A DNA stretch of 64,000 nucleotides from Kiritimatiellia bacterium. GTDB lineage: Bacteria > Verrucomicrobiota > Kiritimatiellia > WLWN01. Made by a program: the position numbers and the translations under genes. Shown here in pieces: positions 60,451 to 64,000 of the stretch (position 1 is its first letter; the number at the start of each line of letters is the position of its first letter). The stretch lies in the NCBI GenBank assembly GCA_012103575.1, contig WLWN01000001.1, positions 2,112,538-2,176,537 of the forward strand, in the 5' to 3' direction. The notes under the pieces were generated by a model. That model saw only the letters and a program-made list of their open reading frames with translations, searched no databases and had not been told where the DNA came from.

Positions 60451-61777
60451 CAATAAATTCTCTCAGTAAGGCCCGCGAGGGCACGCACGTATCATCGGCA
60501 ACTTCGGTCATGGGATCAAGAAATTCATACACACGTTTCGCACGAATATAGGCATCCTGTCGCTTCGGCTCATTTTTATAAATTTCCATGGCCTCAGGAA
60601 AGTATTTGAAAAGGCGATGTTTTAGAATCGGCAACTCATAGGGCAACGCACTATTCACGACATAATCGGCTGTTCCAATAAAGGGAATAATGTTTTGCAA
60701 TTCACTTCTGCGAACATAATGCCAATGGGTAAGGGTTTGGTCCGGCTTTAGATTTCTGTGCCAACTATCACGGATCATCCTCCGCATAAGGCGATTATCA
60801 GCCCACCGCATAAAGATGCCATGCTCATTATGTATTTGTCCTAATGTTTCAATATACAACCGGAATTTTTTTTCTGTAGGAATACCACTTGTCATTTGAT
60901 CATAAAGGCCATGTAAACTATCGATCAAAAGGATTTCGTTTTCAGCCAATGACATTTCGTGTACATCAAGAGTTCGTTTTCCGGTTTTAAAATCATAGTC
61001 CGGCGTCCTAATCGATTTACCTTCGATCAACTGAACAAGATGGTCATTAATGAGTTCGAGATCTAAGGCTTGCGGAGTTTCGTAATCATAATCACCAAAC
61101 TCATCTTTGGGATGCATCTTCAAATCGAAGAAATAGTGATCGATGATAATGGACTTAAATCTTCGGCCGGCTTTCTCGAGCTTTTCACTCGCTTTGATCG
61201 TCGTCGTAGTTTTCCCCGAAGAAGAGGGACCGGCTACAATAACCATACAAACGTCAGGTAGCTGGTCTATAATTTTTTCGGCGCCTTGCGCTACTTCTTG
61301 ATCATAACGATCGGTAACCGCACGCACTAAATCAGGGAACTCGCCTCTCTTGATAATTTCGTTCAACCCTTCGATACTGTCGCATCCATGATCGATATTC
61401 CAACATAAAGCATCATAGACCTTTTTGTAAGGAATATTTTCAACGGCATCAAAAGTCGTTTGTCGCGCTTCCCGTAACTTAGCCCTTTCATGCCGATAAA
61501 TGATATAGGCCCTCGCGGTTTTCGCATGGCCTTCGTTGATTAACGTAGACTCAACCAGGTCTTGAATGTCTTCAACCGTAGGGATCGCGCCAGGACCATA
61601 TGTATCAGCAAGCGCTTGTTCGATCTGTTTGGAAAGGGATTCAGCGGTTGCTCGATCTGAGCCACCAATGGATACCGCGGATTTAAAAATAGCCGTTGTA
61701 ATGAGGTCCTTGTCATACGGGACAATCATTCCATCCCGTTTGATGATCTGTTTTATGGGAGACTGGACTTCGGTCAC
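60428..61777 (-). CDS. ATP-cone / uridine-kinase-like fusion protein
   Basis: About 449 residues. The N-terminal ATP-cone (about 5-95) has IIKRDGMIVPYDKDLITTAI and VEDIQDLVESTLINEGHAKT, as in ribonucleotide reductase regulators. From about 190 a P-loop kinase of the uridine kinase/phosphoribulokinase type follows: VIVAGPSSSGKTTTTIKASE (Walker A), IIIDHYFFDLK and DYDYETPQALDLELINDHLV. The natural substrate is unknown. The start GTG at 61777 has AAAGGGAG before it and lies 13 nt after the rpoD stop. The fadD-like gene overlaps its end, so rpoD, this gene and the ligase gene form one transcription unit. Confidence 0.8.
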   Translation of the reverse strand: MTEVQSPIKQIIKRDGMIVPYDKDLITTAIFKSAVSIGGSDRATAESLSKQIEQALADTYGPGAIPTVEDIQDLVESTLINEGHAKTARAYIIYRHERAKLREARQTTFDAVENIPYKKVYDALCWNIDHGCDSIEGLNEIIKRGEFPDLVRAVTDRYDQEVAQGAEKIIDQLPDVCMVIVAGPSSSGKTTTTIKASEKLEKAGRRFKSIIIDHYFFDLKMHPKDEFGDYDYETPQALDLELINDHLVQLIEGKSIRTPDYDFKTGKRTLDVHEMSLAENEILLIDSLHGLYDQMTSGIPTEKKFRLYIETLGQIHNEHGIFMRWADNRLMRRMIRDSWHRNLKPDQTLTHWHYVRRSELQNIIPFIGTADYVVNSALPYELPILKHRLFKYFPEAMEIYKNEPKRQDAYIRAKRVYEFLDPMTEVADDTCVPSRALLREFIGGSEYEY

Positions 61778-61790
61778 AGGTTTTCTCCCT

Positions 61791-63650
61791 TTATGCTTCT
61801 CCAACCTCAAGAAACCCTTCTAGCTTTCTAAGTCGGGTAGGATGTCTCATTTTACGTAGGGCTTTCGCTTCTATTTGACGAATTCGTTCACGGGTAACAT
61901 GAAACTTTCTGCCGACCTCTTCCAACGTTCGCGAATAACCATCTTTCAATCCAAAACGGAGATTCAGCACTTCTTGTTCTCGGTCGGTCAATGTATATAA
62001 GACGTCTTGAATTTTCTCTTTAAGGAGCGTGTAGGCTGTCATTTCTGATGGATTTTTAGCGGATTTATCTTCAATAAAGTCTCCAAAATTTGCATCTTCA
62101 CTATCGCCAATGGGACTTTGTAATGAAATGGGTTGTTGGGCTATTTTCAAAATGGCTCTAATGCGCTCAACCGGGAACATCATTTCTTCAGCAATTTCCT
62201 CGGGCGTTGGTTCACGGCCATATTCTTGCACAAGTTGTTTCTGAATACGCATCAGTTTGTTAATCGTTTCAATCATGTGTACGGGAATACGAATCGTACG
62301 TGCCTGATCCGCAATAGAACGTGTAATGGCTTGTCGAATCCACCACGTCGCATAGGTACTAAATTTATATCCACGACGATATTCGAATTTTTCCACGGCT
62401 TTCATAAGCCCCATATTCCCTTCCTGAACAAGATCCAAAAACGAAAGCCCTCGGTTGGTATATTTTTTCGCAATACTGATGACTAGGCGCAAGTTGGCTT
62501 CCACCATTTCTGTCTTCGCTTGAAGTCCTTTACGAAGCCAGATCCTTAGCGTTTGATAATCTTGCTTAAATTCATCCGCGGATATTCTTTGTTGTTCTTC
62601 AAACTGGCAAAGTCGTTTCTTTTCCTGGCGTAAATCAGCCGCCTGCGTTTTACTTTTTCGCTTTTTTTCTAACCCTTCAATCCGCTCTTTGGTTTTACGT
62701 AGGTCTTTATAGACTTCATCCGTTAAGGGCATAATATCTTCTACGGCTTTTTGCTTGTAATAAAGTTTTTCAAAATAACCCGCCAGCCGTTGTTGTATCC
62801 TTTTTAACTCTTTCTGTTTACGCTCTCGTTCAGACTTGGCAGCACGACTGGAGCTAAACGCTTTATACTGTTTTGCAGCAAGTTCGTGGTTCCGGACAAT
62901 ATTGTTTCGCAACCGGGGAAGAACGCGAAGATATCTATCTCTGCTTTCGACGTGCTTATCACTAACAATTCGATCAAAACGTTCCTCGCCTTTTTCTAAT
63001 CGATCGGTCAGATCAAGATAGGCTTGGGTCGCACAGCCAAATTGATTAAACAACTCACGTCCATGGATCTCCGCTTCTTCAATACGCTTGGAAATCTCCA
63101 CCTCCTGTTCCCGCGTTAGCAGAGGGGCTTGGCCCATCTGTTTAAGGTACATACGGACGGGATCGTCTAAAACATCCCCTTTATTGGCCTCTTTTGTTCG
63201 CTCTTCTTTTTCCTGTTGCCTTTTAAATTTCTCCACTTCCGCCGCTTCAATAATTTCAACATCCATACCTCGTAAAAGAATAAGAATGCCATCAAATTCA
63301 TCTGGGTTAATAACATTCTTAGGTAAGGTCTCGTTAATATCATCAAAGGTAAGATACGTTTGTTCCCGGGCTAATTTAATTAAGCTTTTAATTTTTTCAT
63401 TTCGATCATGCCGATCTATTTTAAAAATAGCCCCTTCGTTCTCTCCCTCGCTATTTTTCCAATCAGCAGAAACCTTTTTCACCTCTTTCTTTGCTGAAGA
63501 GATCGTTTCTTTAGGCCTAGACGTTTTCTTGGGTTTGATTTTCGAGGCCTTTGGCTTCTTCGTCAATCGTGTCTGGATTTTCTTCCGTGACTCGGATTTT
63601 TTCGTTTTGGGAGAGCTTTTCTTCGTTTTTTTCTTAACAGTTTTAGCCAT
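61791..63650 (-). CDS. rpoD: Primary RNA polymerase sigma factor RpoD (sigma-70)
   Basis: A 619-residue sigma factor. A lysine-rich N-terminal tail ([20 protein letters not shown]) precedes region 1.1 ([20 protein letters not shown]). Region 1.2 is [21 protein letters not shown] charged non-conserved region (about 170-370) precedes [20 protein letters not shown] (2.1), [20 protein letters not shown] (2.3-2.4) and region 3. Region 4 ends with [20 protein letters not shown], which contacts the -35 box. The long basic tail is unusual. dnaG lies immediately upstream on the same strand, as in the classic dnaG-rpoD arrangement. Confidence 0.97.
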   Translation of the reverse strand: MAKTVKKKTKKSSPKTKKSESRKKIQTRLTKKPKASKIKPKKTSRPKETISSAKKEVKKVSADWKNSEGENEGAIFKIDRHDRNEKIKSLIKLAREQTYLTFDDINETLPKNVINPDEFDGILILLRGMDVEIIEAAEVEKFKRQQEKEERTKEANKGDVLDDPVRMYLKQMGQAPLLTREQEVEISKRIEEAEIHGRELFNQFGCATQAYLDLTDRLEKGEERFDRIVSDKHVESRDRYLRVLPRLRNNIVRNHELAAKQYKAFSSSRAAKSERERKQKELKRIQQRLAGYFEKLYYKQKAVEDIMPLTDEVYKDLRKTKERIEGLEKKRKSKTQAADLRQEKKRLCQFEEQQRISADEFKQDYQTLRIWLRKGLQAKTEMVEANLRLVISIAKKYTNRGLSFLDLVQEGNMGLMKAVEKFEYRRGYKFSTYATWWIRQAITRSIADQARTIRIPVHMIETINKLMRIQKQLVQEYGREPTPEEIAEEMMFPVERIRAILKIAQQPISLQSPIGDSEDANFGDFIEDKSAKNPSEMTAYTLLKEKIQDVLYTLTDREQEVLNLRFGLKDGYSRTLEEVGRKFHVTRERIRQIEAKALRKMRHPTRLRKLEGFLEVGEA

Positions 63651-63800
63651 TATTCAACCTATACGATAAAAGTTATAATTCATTACTTATAGTCCCTGAG
63701 GACAAAATCCCAAAAATATTCCCTACAGCCAGCTAAACGTCAAGTGCAAGACAAATTTTTTTTGTTTTTTTAATACCTTCTGAAAGAACCGACGAAGCTT

Positions 63801-64000
63801 TCACCCGTCAAACTCTAGTATAGGTAACGCTTTTTCCCACCCTTGCCGCAGGTTATGAATAAGCACACTCAACTGCGAACACTCGTTCTGAATACGACGT
63901 TTGTCGTTCCGGTCAACCTGGCTTAACTCAGAGCGAAGTTTATTCCGTTGCCGTTCTAAAGCTTTTCTACGAATCACCAAGACAAGATCTTGTGCAACCT
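63801..64000 (-). CDS. dnaG: DNA primase DnaG, C-terminal end (5' part outside the window)
   Basis: The minus strand from 64000 reads VAQDLVLVIRRKALERQRNK, then LRSELSQVDRNDKRRIQNEC and QLSVLIHNLRQGWEKALPIL, with TGA at 63801-63803. A helical, charged C-terminal tail just before rpoD fits the DnaB-binding end of DnaG. The core domains are not in the window, so the assignment depends on position and composition. Confidence 0.6.
   Translation of the reverse strand, partial: VAQDLVLVIRRKALERQRNKLRSELSQVDRNDKRRIQNECSQLSVLIHNLRQGWEKALPILEFDG

Overview
The window looks like a chromosomal segment of a Gram-negative bacterium, most likely from the PVC group (Kiritimatiellota, Verrucomicrobiota or a relative). 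This placement is inference. It rests on an LPS-core type glycosyltransferase, large secreted proteins mixing calcium-loop (TSP3-like, D-x-D-G-D-G) repeats with right-handed parallel beta-helix segments, a GHL10/DUF187 glycoside-hydrolase-like protein, a DUF4212/sodium-solute-symporter pair, and a heavy load of insertion sequences.

Two kinds of sequence alternate. The housekeeping blocks are intact. They are murJ with a glycosyltransferase (1-1713); gap-pgk-tpiA-secG (6000-9644); cinA, a bifunctional nuclease gene and clpB (15305-19667); an AddB-like nuclease gene divergent from vapBC and a GHL10 gene (19871-25812); a DEAD-box helicase, a VOC protein and typA (33843-37910); carAB convergent with fba (38271-43735); lysS with a DsbA-like gene (45254-47556); a pyridine nucleotide-disulfide oxidoreductase and hemBL (47729-51599); tRNA-Arg, tyrS, asd and tRNA-Glu (55741-58753); and acyl-CoA ligase, ATP-cone kinase, rpoD and the 3' end of dnaG (58885-64000).

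The blocks between them are gene graveyards. They hold three IS1380-like copies, two IS30 copies, one broken IS630, remnants of ISL3, IS1634-like and ISAzo13 elements, and four copies of a short foldback element. Many accessory genes are broken: a giant beta-helix surface protein, a secreted metalloprotease, a TSP3-like secreted protein, a sodium:solute symporter, a DUF4143 ATPase, a YbhN-like membrane protein, and two nucleotidyltransferases.

The most distinctive signal is the foldback family (1834-1940, 3537-3689, 33603-33765, 55546-55708). Its terminal 14 bp, CCTGGATCCGTCAG, match the ends of the resident IS1380-like element. Three copies have clear 5-bp target duplications, and the centre resembles a bidirectional terminator. 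All three IS1380-like copies share the same 13-bp insertion and two in-frame TAG codons, so they multiplied after the transposase frame was already broken. A second notable locus is the beta-helix gene (26945-33416). It carries three in-frame units of 1188 bp and at least four independent lesions.
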